Positions 7,185 to 14,042 of a stretch of 14,156 nt of DNA are shown piece by piece; position 1 is the first letter of the stretch, and each line of letters opens with the position of its first letter. The stretch is from an uncultured Oscillospiraceae bacterium (GTDB lineage: Bacteria; Bacillota; Clostridia; Oscillospirales; Oscillospiraceae), in NCBI GenBank assembly GCA_958426425.1, contig CATZYY010000050.1:1-14156 (forward strand). Reading direction: 5' to 3'. Under the pieces are notes generated by a model. The model ran no database searches. It was given only the letters and a program-made list of their open reading frames with translations, and was not told where the DNA came from. A program made the position numbers and the translations under genes.

Positions 7185-8642
7185 ATGCAGTTCAATCTGA
7201 CAGTCACCATCATTGTGGTCATCTACCTGCTGGCCATGCTGTTCATCGGCTGGTACTCTTCCACCAAGATCACCTCCAACACCGACTTCATGGTGGCGGG
7301 CCGCCGTCTGGGACCCTTCCTGATGGCCGGTACCCTGGCCGCCACGGAGATCGGCGGCGGCAGTTCTCTGGGCGTGGTGGAAAACGGCATGTCCGGCTAT
7401 GGACTCAGCTCTGCCTGGTACATCATCACCATGGGCTTTGCCTTTGTGATTTTGACCTTCCTGGCCCCCAAGTTCCGGGCGGCCACTGTCAAGACTGTGC
7501 CGGAGTATTTCCGCCGCCGGTACGGCAAGAGCGCCGGTCTCATCACCGCCATCATCATGCTGCTGCCCCTGGTGGGCCTGACAGCGGGGCAGTTCATTGC
7601 CTCCTCGGTCATTCTCTCCACCATGCTGGGCATCGGCTATAAGACCGCCGTCATCATTGTGGCGGTGGTAGTCACCATTTACTCCGTTATGGGCGGCCTC
7701 TGGAGCGTTACCCTGACGGACTTTGTCCAGGTGTTCCTCATCATTATCGGCATGATTATCGCCGTGCCCTTTGCCATCAACCTGGCCGGCGGCTGGGATA
7801 CCGTGGTGGCCAACGTGCCGGCGGAGACCTTTGACATGTTCTCCGGTTACAGCCCCATGGGCATCCTGTCTCTGACGGTCATGTATGTGGCTACCTTCAC
7901 CGTGGGGCAGGAGGCTGTCTCCCGCTACTATGCCGCCCGGGACGGCAAGGCCGCCCGGCAGGGCTCCGTTCTGGCTGCCATTTTGAACTTTATTTACGCC
8001 TTTGTTCCGGCGGTGCTGGGCGTCATCGTTCTGGCTCTGATCTCCATGGGCAAGTTCTCTGCCGCGGATTTTGAGACCGTTGGCGCCCGGTACGCCCTGC
8101 CGGTGCTGGCCATGGAGGCCATGCCCGCGGTCATCTGCGGACTGCTGTTCGCCGGTATCATCTCCGCCACCATGTCCTCCTCAGACTCTGACCTGCTGGG
8201 GGCCGGGTCCATCTTCGCCAACGACATCTACCACGCGGTGCTGAAGCCTGATGCCACCAGCAAGGAGGTCATGAACGTCACCAAGATCGTCATGGGCATC
8301 GTAGGCGTGGCGTCCATGTTCATTGCCCTGTTCAATACCTCCGGCATTGTGAATCTGCTGATGTTCTGCTTCACCCTTCGGGCGGCGGGGGCTTTCTTCC
8401 CTTATGTGCTGGGTCACTACTGGAAGGGCGCCTCCCTGGCGGGTACCATCGCCTCCCTGATCTCCGGGTCCATCATTGTGGTGTATCTGGAGAAGATCTC
8501 CGGCGGTGTGCTCTTCGGTGTGAAGCTGAGTCAGCCTATTATCCCGGGACTTGTGGTGGGGTTGGTATTCTTCCTGGTGTTCTCGCGGATCTTTCCGCCC
8601 AAGACCCGTACCACGGAGCTGGCTCCGGAAGAAGATGACTGA
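7185..8642 (+). CDS. Sodium:solute symporter (SSS family)
   Basis: A 485-residue protein with about 13 hydrophobic helices, the standard size for the SSS family (TC 2.A.21). Supporting segments are the early DFMVAGRRLGPFLMAGT and the Na+-site helix IISATMSSSDSDLLGAGSIFANDIY, where adjacent Ser residues help form the Na2 site in this fold. The substrate cannot be read from the sequence; sugars, amino acids, urea, pantothenate and carboxylates are all known in the family. The start at 7185 has AAGGGAG 7 nt upstream, better than an in-frame codon 21 nt earlier. It has its own promoter and terminators, so it is a single-gene unit. The Na+-exporting decarboxylase nearby would supply its driving gradient (inference). 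Confidence 0.9.
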   Translation: MQFNLTVTIIVVIYLLAMLFIGWYSSTKITSNTDFMVAGRRLGPFLMAGTLAATEIGGGSSLGVVENGMSGYGLSSAWYIITMGFAFVILTFLAPKFRAATVKTVPEYFRRRYGKSAGLITAIIMLLPLVGLTAGQFIASSVILSTMLGIGYKTAVIIVAVVVTIYSVMGGLWSVTLTDFVQVFLIIIGMIIAVPFAINLAGGWDTVVANVPAETFDMFSGYSPMGILSLTVMYVATFTVGQEAVSRYYAARDGKAARQGSVLAAILNFIYAFVPAVLGVIVLALISMGKFSAADFETVGARYALPVLAMEAMPAVICGLLFAGIISATMSSSDSDLLGAGSIFANDIYHAVLKPDATSKEVMNVTKIVMGIVGVASMFIALFNTSGIVNLLMFCFTLRAAGAFFPYVLGHYWKGASLAGTIASLISGSIIVVYLEKISGGVLFGVKLSQPIIPGLVVGLVFFLVFSRIFPPKTRTTELAPEEDD

Positions 8643-8663
8643 GAAAAAAATACCTGTAATGCA

Positions 8664-8697
8664 GCCCGCGCTGGCCATAGGCCAGCGCGGGCGTTTT
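8664..8697 (+). terminator. Rho-independent terminator after the symporter
   Basis: GCCCGCGCTGGCC (8664-8676), loop ATA, GGCCAGCGCGGGC (8680-8692), then GTTTT. Perfect 13-bp GC-rich stem, 21 nt after the stop. Confidence 0.88.
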
Positions 8698-8712
8698 CCT
8701 GGGGAATAGGAG

Positions 8713-8748
8713 GCGCCCCGTGCCTCAAGGGACACGGGGCGCTGTTTC
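8713..8748. terminator. Second hairpin between convergent genes
   Basis: GCGCCCCGTG (8713-8722) pairs with CACGGGGCGC (8733-8742); inner CC/GG pairing is possible. The forward side is followed by TGTTTCTT, the reverse side by no T run. It is a back-up terminator for the symporter and may slow transcripts of the Cys-rich peptide gene from the right. Confidence 0.6.
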
Positions 8749-8758
8749 TTATGAAGAA

Positions 8759-8908
8759 TTAGCAGCAGGACGGGGGATTGCAGCCGCAGTTGTTGTTGCA
8801 GCCACAGCCGCAGCCGGAACCGCTGCCATTGCCGCAGCAGCACCAGACGATGATCAGCAGAATGATGATCCAGCAGCAGTTGCCACCGCCAAAACCGTTA
8901 TTGCACAT
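8759..8908 (-). CDS. 49-residue cysteine-rich membrane peptide
   Basis: MCNNGFGGGNCC, a hydrophobic core WIIILLIIVW (13-22), then CCCG and a Gly/Asn/Cys tail with CGCGC and CGC motifs ending PPSCC. Thirteen of 49 residues are cysteine. The start at 8908 has a perfect GGAGG 7 nt upstream; longer in-frame starts lack one. The plan (Gly-rich head, one short helix, Cys tail) is like small clostridial peptides annotated as high-cysteine or YjcZ-like sporulation peptides, but I assign no function. The cysteines could cross-link, bind metal or carry lipid. It follows the SLH gene on the same strand after 78 nt, with a small hairpin (8932-8950) but no terminator between them, so it may be in the rex transcript. 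Confidence 0.75.
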   Translation of the reverse strand: MCNNGFGGGNCCWIIILLIIVWCCCGNGSGSGCGCGCNNNCGCNPPSCC

Positions 8909-8986
8909 ACCGGAACCTCCTATGAATTCGTAGACCGTCCGAACCGGTCTCAATCCATAGTATGCAGACCCGGGAAAGGGGTTCCA

Positions 8987-10078
8987 TTATTTTCTTCCGC
9001 TGGTAATCAAATCGGCGGCGGTCCGATCCTGAGCAGAGGTGAAGGTACCCTTGTCAAGCAGTACCTCCCGCAGGGTCTGGCTGCTTCCGGCCATCCAGGC
9101 GTCCAGGGCATAGTAGGAGACATAGACCAGATCCGCCCGCAGGAAGGTGCCGCTTTGAAGTGCTGAAAGCTCTCCGGCTGTGATGACGCCGTTGGTGAAG
9201 GCATTGATAAGGGTGTTGGACAGATCTGTGTTGGCAGAGGAGCTGTACCCCAGAGCCCGCAGCATAAACTCCATGTACTGGCCGGCCGTGACGGTCTGAT
9301 TGGGTCGGAAGGTAGTGGCGCTGTAACCGTTGGTATAGCCTTTGCTGTAGGCGTAGCCTACGTATTTTTCACTTTGAGTGCCGGCGGCAATGTCCGTAAA
9401 GGGCGTTGTGCCGGTATAGGACAGGGCGGCATCCTCTTCGCCCAGGACCCGGATGAACATAATAAGGGCCTGGAGCCGGGTGGGAGCCACCTCCAGATCG
9501 TAGCCCTGACCGTAGCCGGTATAACTGCCCTTAAAGAGGTTCAGGGTCTTCAGGGCGGCGGCAATGGCATTGTAGTCGGTGGCGTCGGAATAGCGGAAAG
9601 CGTAATTTCCCTGATAGTCCACCACGGCGGTTTTGGAGGTGACCATGAAATCGGCTGTTGTATCCTCCGCCACCAGGTAGCGGTGATTGACGGTTAACGC
9701 GCTGCCATTGGGAACAGCGGCACCGGTGGTCACGTCCACCACGGTGCCGGAGAAGACCACATTGGCGCTTCCGGCCAGAACCAGCACGCTGGTTCCGGTG
9801 GTGCCGGTCAGGATGTCGCCCTCTTTCATGCGGGTTTCCGCCCAGGTGGCGGCGGAACTGCCGGAAGAGGTCTCCCAGTCGCCGGAGAGCAGTTCCTCGT
9901 CGGAATCGTCCAGCTTTTCCTCCACCTGTTTGTTGATGGTGTCGGTGAAGATGCCGGTCAGATAGGAAAGAGAGGCCAAGGGGTCCGACAAGCTTCCTCC
10001 GGCGGCCATGGCCGAGACCATAAGGGCCAGGGGTACCAACAGGCACAGAGCGGGCAGCAGGAGCCGTTTTTTCTTCAT
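8987..10078 (-). CDS. Secreted S-layer-homology (SLH) domain protein
   Basis: A 363-residue exported protein. Residues 1-25 are a signal peptide (MKKKRLLLPA..., cleavage likely after AMA). Residues 50-170 are a Ser/Thr/Gly-rich region of unknown fold. The C-terminal half (about 169-330) has SLH-like repeats; the clearest is at 225-278 with TPFTDIAAG and GYTNGYSATTFRPNQTVT, and flanking repeats are more diverged. SLH repeats anchor proteins to secondary cell-wall polymers, so it should sit on the cell surface. The start at 10078 is chosen for its signal peptide and AAAGGA 8 nt upstream. It starts 25 nt after the rex stop and is almost certainly cotranscribed with rex. Substrate or partner unknown. 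Confidence 0.85.
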   Translation of the reverse strand: MKKKRLLLPALCLLVPLALMVSAMAAGGSLSDPLASLSYLTGIFTDTINKQVEEKLDDSDEELLSGDWETSSGSSAATWAETRMKEGDILTGTTGTSVLVLAGSANVVFSGTVVDVTTGAAVPNGSALTVNHRYLVAEDTTADFMVTSKTAVVDYQGNYAFRYSDATDYNAIAAALKTLNLFKGSYTGYGQGYDLEVAPTRLQALIMFIRVLGEEDAALSYTGTTPFTDIAAGTQSEKYVGYAYSKGYTNGYSATTFRPNQTVTAGQYMEFMLRALGYSSSANTDLSNTLINAFTNGVITAGELSALQSGTFLRADLVYVSYYALDAWMAGSSQTLREVLLDKGTFTSAQDRTAADLITSGRK

Positions 10079-10103
10079 GGATGGTATCCTTTCATAGGCC
10101 GCG

Positions 10104-10733
10104 TCAGCGGTTTGCAATGCGGTAGCTGAGGGTCAGGAGGCTGTCGGCAAAGTGGATGTTTTCAAATTGCACGTCAGGGCAGGGGCTGGAGAGCTCCATA
10201 TTGGTGAAGTTCCAGAACCCCCGGATGCCCATTTCAATCAAATGGGTGGCGGTGTCCTGGGCCACAGACTGGGGAATGGTCAAAACCACCACGTCCACAT
10301 GATGGCTCTGAACATAGTCATCCAGCTGGGTCATGGGGTAGACGGGGACACTGTTGATAACAGCACCGGAGAGCTGGGGATTGACGTCAAAGGCGGCATC
10401 CACGGTGAAGCCGGTCTGGGAGAAGGGGAAGTTCTGCAGCAGGGCATGGCCCAGATTGCCCACACCGATCATAATGAGATGGTGGTCATTGTCCACGCCG
10501 AGAATATGGCCAATCTCAGAGCGCAGTTCCTCTACATTGTAGCCGTAGCCCTGCTGACCAAATTCACCGAAGCAGCTGAAATCCTGGCGAATCTGGGAGG
10601 CGGTAATGTTCATCTCCTGTCCCAGGGAATGGGAGGAGATCCGTACCACACCGCGGGCGCAGAGGTCCGTCAGCTGCCGGTAGTAACGGGGGAGGCGCCG
10701 AATGACGGCGTCGGAGATATTCTCCTTTTTCAA
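10104..10733 (-). CDS. rex: Redox-sensing transcriptional repressor Rex
   Basis: A 209-residue Rex protein. The N-terminal winged helix (about 1-80) contains SDAVIRRLPRYYRQL and SQIRQDFSCFGEFGQQGYGY, the DNA-recognition signature. The Rossmann domain has GVGNLG at 90-95 for NAD(H) binding and AFDVNP at 115-120. A domain-swap helix closes the C-terminus (FADSLLTLSYRI). Rex senses the NADH/NAD+ ratio and represses fermentation and respiration genes when NADH is low. The start is a TTG at 10733 with AGGAG 8 nt upstream; an earlier GTG at 10754 would place that ribosome site inside the gene. A Rex-like operator overlaps its own -35 box, so autoregulation is likely. It is the first gene of a unit with the SLH protein. 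Confidence 0.95.
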   Translation of the reverse strand: MKKENISDAVIRRLPRYYRQLTDLCARGVVRISSHSLGQEMNITASQIRQDFSCFGEFGQQGYGYNVEELRSEIGHILGVDNDHHLIMIGVGNLGHALLQNFPFSQTGFTVDAAFDVNPQLSGAVINSVPVYPMTQLDDYVQSHHVDVVVLTIPQSVAQDTATHLIEMGIRGFWNFTNMELSSPCPDVQFENIHFADSLLTLSYRIANR

Positions 10734-10789
10734 AGCAATCACTCCTATATACACGAGCCACAGGGATCGTTAAAAATTTCTTAATCTCT

Positions 10790-10818
10790 AGTTTAGCCTA
10801 TAACGGACCACTTGTCAA
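10790..10818 (-). promoter_or_regulatory. Promoter of rex
   Basis: On the minus strand, a perfect -35 TTGACA (10818-10813), a 17-bp spacer and -10 TAAACT (10795-10790, four of six). The predicted start is near 10783, giving a leader of about 50 nt. Confidence 0.65.
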
Positions 10819-10830
10819 TTTTTTTAACAA
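10812..10830. promoter_or_regulatory. Rex-operator-like inverted repeat over the rex -35 box
   Basis: On the minus strand it reads TTGTTAA, five A, TTGACAA. The first half-site is the exact clostridial Rex half-site (TTGTTAA), the second differs at one base from its mirror TTAACAA. The spacer is 5 bp, whereas the usual Rex site has 4, which lowers confidence. It lies between rex and the divergent tRNA promoter. A weaker site with correct 4-bp spacing (TTAAGAA, ATTT, TTAACGA) lies at 10784-10767. Confidence 0.5.
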
Positions 10831-10862
10831 TCTCAAGGGAGAAAAATTTTTTCATAAAAGGC

Positions 10863-10891
10863 TTTACAATTTGGGTAAACCTTGCTATACT
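10863..10891 (+). promoter_or_regulatory. Strong promoter of the tRNA-Arg locus
   Basis: -35 TTTACA (10863-10868, five of six), 17-bp spacer, extended -10 TGC + TATACT (10883-10891). The predicted start is near 10898. A perfect hairpin, GATGTGC, loop CGGG, GCACATC (10899-10916), would open the transcript just before the broken tRNA copy. No other clear promoter lies before the intact tRNA, so this one probably serves both. Confidence 0.75.
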
Positions 10892-10930
10892 ACCAAGAGA
10901 TGTGCCGGGGCACATCGAACAATTTCATAT

Positions 10931-10969
10931 GCGCCCGTAGCTCAGTTGGATAGAGTGACAGACTCCGAC
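10931..10969 (+). pseudogene. Broken 5' half of tRNA-Arg(CCG)
   Basis: These 39 bases match the intact tRNA-Arg at 11121-11159 except for two bases at 10958-10959. They include the acceptor 5' strand, D arm and anticodon loop CTCCGAC. After the loop the sequence diverges completely: the anticodon stem cannot close (ACAGA against GTTTC) and there is no T arm or acceptor partner. The identity extends 5 bases upstream (CATAT). It cannot give a working tRNA, yet it lies right behind the strong promoter. Confidence 0.85.
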
Positions 10970-11054
10970 GTTTCAGGCCGGTCCAGTTGAGAGGCGGCGC
11001 AAACCCTTGCAGCGAGTGGGAAAGAGCCGACAGAGGGAGAAAAAAGTTTCGCCG

Positions 11055-11076
11055 TTGACGACTATTTGACTACTAT
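11055..11076 (+). repeat. Tandem 11-bp repeat inside the tRNA duplication
   Basis: TTGACGACTAT (11055-11065) followed at once by TTGACTACTAT (11066-11076), one mismatch. Tandem short repeats close to a core site resemble arm-type integrase binding sites, but this is inference. Confidence 0.65.
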
Positions 11077-11120
11077 TTCAAAAAAGCGGTAACCAGCCGA
11101 AAAGGCGGTCACCCACATAT

Positions 11121-11197
11121 GCGCCCGTAGCTCAGTTGGATAGAGTGTTAGACTCCGACTCTAAAGGTCGCTGGTTCGAATCCAGTCGGGCGTACCA
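11121..11197 (+). tRNA. tRNA-Arg (anticodon CCG)
   Basis: A complete 77-nt cloverleaf. The acceptor GCGCCCG pairs with CGGGCGT (one G-U at the end); D arm GCTC/GAGT; anticodon stem TTAGA/TCTAA with loop CTCCGAC, anticodon CCG; T arm GCTGG-TTCGAAT-CCAGT, five pairs with one G-U; discriminator A and an encoded CCA. It reads the arginine codon CGG, common in this GC-rich genome. It is followed by its own terminator after 2 nt. Confidence 0.96.
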
Positions 11198-11199
11198 AG

Positions 11200-11234
11200 A
11201 ATCGCCGAAAGTGTATAGCTTTCGGCGATTTTTT
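11200..11234 (+). terminator. Terminator of the tRNA-Arg transcript
   Basis: AATCGCCGAAAG (11200-11211), 7-nt loop, CTTTCGGCGATT (11219-11230), continuing into six T. Perfect 12-bp stem. Confidence 0.92.
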
Positions 11235-11315
11235 GCATGAAAAAGTTTGACACTTTCGTTGGCCAAATCGCAGTCAAAGGTTGACCTTTTTGCTATCATT
11301 CAGAGGTGACGATTT

Positions 11316-12032
11316 ATGAAGAAACCGATCATTGGTGTGACGCCCCTGTGGGACAAGGAGAAAAACTCCTACTGGATGCTGCCGGGGTATCTGGAAGGGC
11401 TGGAAGAGGCCGGTGCCATTCCGGTCATCCTGCCGCTGGCGGCGGACGGAGCGGACATCGCCCAGCTCGCGGATCTCTGTGACGGCTTTCTCTTCACTGG
11501 CGGGCAGGATGTCGCTCCGCAACTGTACAGAGAGGCCCTGAAGCCCACCTGTGGCGAGCTGTGCCCCGCCCGGGATACCTTGGAGCGGGAACTCCTGAAC
11601 CGGGCTCTGGAGCAGGACAAGCCCATCCTGGGCATCTGCCGGGGCCTCCAGTTCCTGAATGTGGCTTTGGGCGGCACCCTCTACCAGGACCTGCCCACGG
11701 AGCACCCGTCAGGGATTGAGCATTCCATGAAGCCGCCCTATGACCAGGCCACTCACACGGTGCGCATCCTGCCGGATACGCCTTTGGCTGCCCTGCTGCA
11801 AAAAACGGAGCTGGGCGTGAACAGCTGCCACCACCAGGCAATCAAAACCCTGGTGCCGGACCTCGTGGAGATGGCCCGCAGTACGGACGATCTCATCGAG
11901 GCGGTGTACCTGCCTGGCAAGACCTTCGTCTGGGCGGTCCAGTGGCACCCGGAGCTGTCCTTCCACACCGATGAGGACAGCAGGAAAATGTTCATGGCAC
12001 TTGTTACCGCTGTTATCAAAAAAAGGAGATAA
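11316..12032 (+). CDS. Class I glutamine amidotransferase, peptidase C26 (gamma-glutamyl-GABA hydrolase family)
   Basis: A 238-residue protein like PuuD, which cleaves gamma-glutamyl amide bonds such as gamma-glutamyl-GABA. Landmarks are KPIIGVTP at the start, FLFTGGQDVAP (58-68) for the oxyanion region, the nucleophile elbow GICRGLQFLN with Cys108, and VQWHPE with His211 and Glu213, which complete the triad. All catalytic residues are present. GAGGTG lies 7 nt before the ATG. No clear promoter is seen after the tRNA terminator: TTGACA at 11247-11252 has no matching -10. A palindrome AAAGGT-TG-ACCTTT (11276-11289) sits 27 nt before the start and could be an operator. No polyamine genes are nearby, so the real substrate is open. 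Confidence 0.93.
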   Translation: MKKPIIGVTPLWDKEKNSYWMLPGYLEGLEEAGAIPVILPLAADGADIAQLADLCDGFLFTGGQDVAPQLYREALKPTCGELCPARDTLERELLNRALEQDKPILGICRGLQFLNVALGGTLYQDLPTEHPSGIEHSMKPPYDQATHTVRILPDTPLAALLQKTELGVNSCHHQAIKTLVPDLVEMARSTDDLIEAVYLPGKTFVWAVQWHPELSFHTDEDSRKMFMALVTAVIKKRR

Positions 12033-12092
12033 CTGGAGAGATATCCCGTTCTATGGAAGAGAATATTTTTTCGGCTTTAGGCAATATGTTAG

Positions 12093-13928
12093 TTATTCCG
12101 AGTCAGAATTTGTTCCTATTCCCATCATCATGTTGTAGTGCGCCTCATGCCCTGCAGCTACGAACACTCTACGGAATATATCCTTATATTTGTCAACCGA
12201 ATCAGAATAGCTATCGATGTATAGATCATCTGGGATGCTGTGCGATCCATCATTTATCCAATAGAAAAGAGAGTCACAAATCATCTTTTCTTCTGCGGTT
12301 TCAAATTTGTCTACGATGTAACCATATTTTTTAGTTCCAAGCATTCCAAAATAATTCTCGATAATCCTACGCATAGTATTTTGTATTGTCACAACAGAAG
12401 AGATATGGTTATCTCTAACCTCTCTCCATAGCAACTCATAAGAAGTGCTGATGGGGTTATGTTGTCCATAGGATTCTATTTTTGAGACGAGTGCATCCTT
12501 ATGGATTGTCCAATAGTTGACGTCTGCGGAAGCCTGTACTCGTCCATTCTCAAAAGACACTTCTTTGTGGAAAAACACATTGTGTGTAAAAAGGAAGATT
12601 TGCTCTACATCAGATTGACCCGACCGAATCTCTTTGATGAGATCTTTTACAATTGCACTAACGATGTAGAGTATTGTACTGTCCAAACTACAAATGGGAT
12701 CATCTAACACTAGTATGCGTTTTGAAGATACTTTGGATAGTTCAGTTGCACCTTTAGCTAGTTGCATAAAATACAAAAAAGCAATAAAAGTTTCTTCTCC
12801 CTCACTCAATGTGTTTGAGGCAAGAGTTCCATCTGGACGCTGAATTTGATAAAAATTTTCCTGTTTTGGTGAGGGCGCAATCTTAAAATTTTCAAACCCA
12901 TATGCTTTTAGCAACCTATTAATTTCATCAACTGTAGGTTGAACACTGGTGATATTTTTTTCTGCCATCACAATTTCGTTATCGAGGCGGTTGATTCTAT
13001 CTCTCAAGTCTTTCAGTTTATCTTGGAGGGACTTTTTTGCTTTTTCAAGACCGGCTATATCAGATAAATAACTTTTGATCAGCGATTCCTGTTCGTCTAA
13101 CAAATACACCCAAATATCATCTGTTAACGTTTGCTTCTCTACGCTATAATTATCGACAATTTGGTTATGCTTTTTAATTTTTTCGTTAGCTGTACTGATA
13201 ACCGTATCTAATTCTGCAATCAAGCCATGAGTACAATTTATAGCGAATTTTCGGCTTGGCTCCGCTTTTTTCTGCTCGAATAATGTGAAGTTTTTTCGCA
13301 TTTGAACGTCGAGATTGCTAATTTTTACCCTAAATATTTCTGCATCAAGTCCACCAACTGCAATGCTCCTTGCATTTTCAAGCAAAGCGTTTAGAGCAGG
13401 GATTACTCTTTTTATTTCTGCATCATATCTAGACATTAATATGGCAATTCTTGAAACGTCCTCCTTGTATTGAGCGTCGAAGAATTGTGACAATTGTTCT
13501 AAAAAATTATCAGTAATTGTTGGTTGCTGACAAAAAGGACAAAGCCCCTCTGAAATGTAAGAGCGACCTTGATTTACCCAATCTGCATTATTTAACCGCT
13601 GAATAAACTTTCCTATAGGTATATCATTATTGCCAACCACTATCTTTTGCCAGATATCATCATTCTCAATTTCTGTAAGGACACTCTCACAAGCAGAAAA
13701 TGGGTTTTGGATGAGGGCGCAAGATTCTGGCTTTGAAGAATATAAAGTATGTGCTCTGGCCCGAAGTTCCTCTAAGGTATCTTTAGAGTCGTGCCCAAGA
13801 TGAAATCGACGTATGACTTCATCTCGAAATTTATCTTTACTATTTCGAAGCCCAGAAAATGCCTCTTGAAATTCGTGGTCGTGATTTTTTAAAATTACAC
13901 TCCAGATTGTGTCTCGAAAATCATCCAT
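12093..13928 (-). CDS. ABC-type ATPase with zinc hook, AAA_13 / RloC-PrrC-like, missing Walker A
   Basis: A 611-residue protein. In order: helical N-terminus; zinc-hook motif CPFC (130-133); coiled coil (about 240-330, clearest at 290-326); ABC signature LSEGE (374-378); Walker B ILVLDDP (405-411); D-loop SLDS; switch His449 (FTHN). The C-terminal domain has Arg520-Glu524 (MRRIIENYF) and His563 (NDGSHS), arranged like the Arg320/Glu324/His356 anticodon nuclease set of PrrC, although the His spacing is 43 instead of 36. RloC and PrrC cut tRNA anticodon loops under phage attack, so a defence role is plausible but unproven. The Walker A loop expected at the N-terminus is absent from this frame and from the 228 upstream bases in all minus-strand frames. 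The reading frame is closed by a TAA at 13983-13985, so no longer start exists. The gene is clearly AT-rich against its neighbours and likely acquired. Confidence 0.8.
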   Translation of the reverse strand: MDDFRDTIWSVILKNHDHEFQEAFSGLRNSKDKFRDEVIRRFHLGHDSKDTLEELRARAHTLYSSKPESCALIQNPFSACESVLTEIENDDIWQKIVVGNNDIPIGKFIQRLNNADWVNQGRSYISEGLCPFCQQPTITDNFLEQLSQFFDAQYKEDVSRIAILMSRYDAEIKRVIPALNALLENARSIAVGGLDAEIFRVKISNLDVQMRKNFTLFEQKKAEPSRKFAINCTHGLIAELDTVISTANEKIKKHNQIVDNYSVEKQTLTDDIWVYLLDEQESLIKSYLSDIAGLEKAKKSLQDKLKDLRDRINRLDNEIVMAEKNITSVQPTVDEINRLLKAYGFENFKIAPSPKQENFYQIQRPDGTLASNTLSEGEETFIAFLYFMQLAKGATELSKVSSKRILVLDDPICSLDSTILYIVSAIVKDLIKEIRSGQSDVEQIFLFTHNVFFHKEVSFENGRVQASADVNYWTIHKDALVSKIESYGQHNPISTSYELLWREVRDNHISSVVTIQNTMRRIIENYFGMLGTKKYGYIVDKFETAEEKMICDSLFYWINDGSHSIPDDLYIDSYSDSVDKYKDIFRRVFVAAGHEAHYNMMMGIGTNSDSE

Positions 13929-14005
13929 ATGATTTTTCTCTGCAACACATTTGTTTTCAAGAGAATTACTATCATTATCGTATTAGGTTTCTTTACAAAG
14001 GCATA

Positions 14006-14034
14006 ATCATAAATCACAACAAAAACCGAGCCAA
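14006..14034 (-). promoter_or_regulatory. Candidate promoter of the zinc-hook ATPase gene
   Basis: On the minus strand, -35 TTGGCT (14034-14029, four of six), 17-bp spacer, -10 TATGAT (14011-14006, five of six). The predicted start near 13999 leaves about 70 nt before the ATG at 13928. The ribosome site is weak (AGAGAA). If used, the Walker-A-less frame is expressed as it stands. Confidence 0.45.
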
Positions 14035-14042
14035 CCTACACT

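Larger units (their letters stand above)
10926..11159 (+). repeat. Direct repeat of 44 bp, 190 bp apart (possible attachment-site scar)
   Basis: Copies at 10926-10969 and 11116-11159 share 42 of 44 bases, the first 32 without mismatch. The repeat ends exactly after the anticodon loop, a common crossover point for tRNA-targeting tyrosine recombinases. The 146 bp between the copies has no coding frame I trust. It holds a tandem 11-bp repeat (11055-11076) and an imperfect hairpin (11088-11113). A decayed tandem tRNA duplication is the alternative. Confidence 0.6.

Noticed and set aside
8932..8950. Hairpin AGACCG-N7-CGGTCT as a terminator between the SLH and Cys-rich genes
   Set aside because: Only 6 bp and not followed by a T run on the minus strand.
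8720..9166. Ala-rich forward reading frame of 148 codons
   Set aside because: It lies opposite the Cys-rich peptide and the SLH gene end. The Ala repeats are the complement of Cys/Gly codons, it begins inside a terminator hairpin, and it has no convincing ribosome site.
10931..11007. A second functional tRNA-Arg
   Set aside because: The anticodon stem, T arm and acceptor 3' strand are all missing; only the 5' half remains.
11291..11299. Extended -10 (TGC TATCAT) before the amidotransferase gene
   Set aside because: Its start point near 11306 would fall inside the ribosome binding site (11303-11308), and no -35 is correctly spaced.
12053..12334. Forward frame of 93 codons after the amidotransferase
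   Set aside because: From 12093 on it is antisense to the ATPase gene. Only the first 13 or so codons could be a real gene stub, so this is kept as part of the insertion finding, not as a gene.
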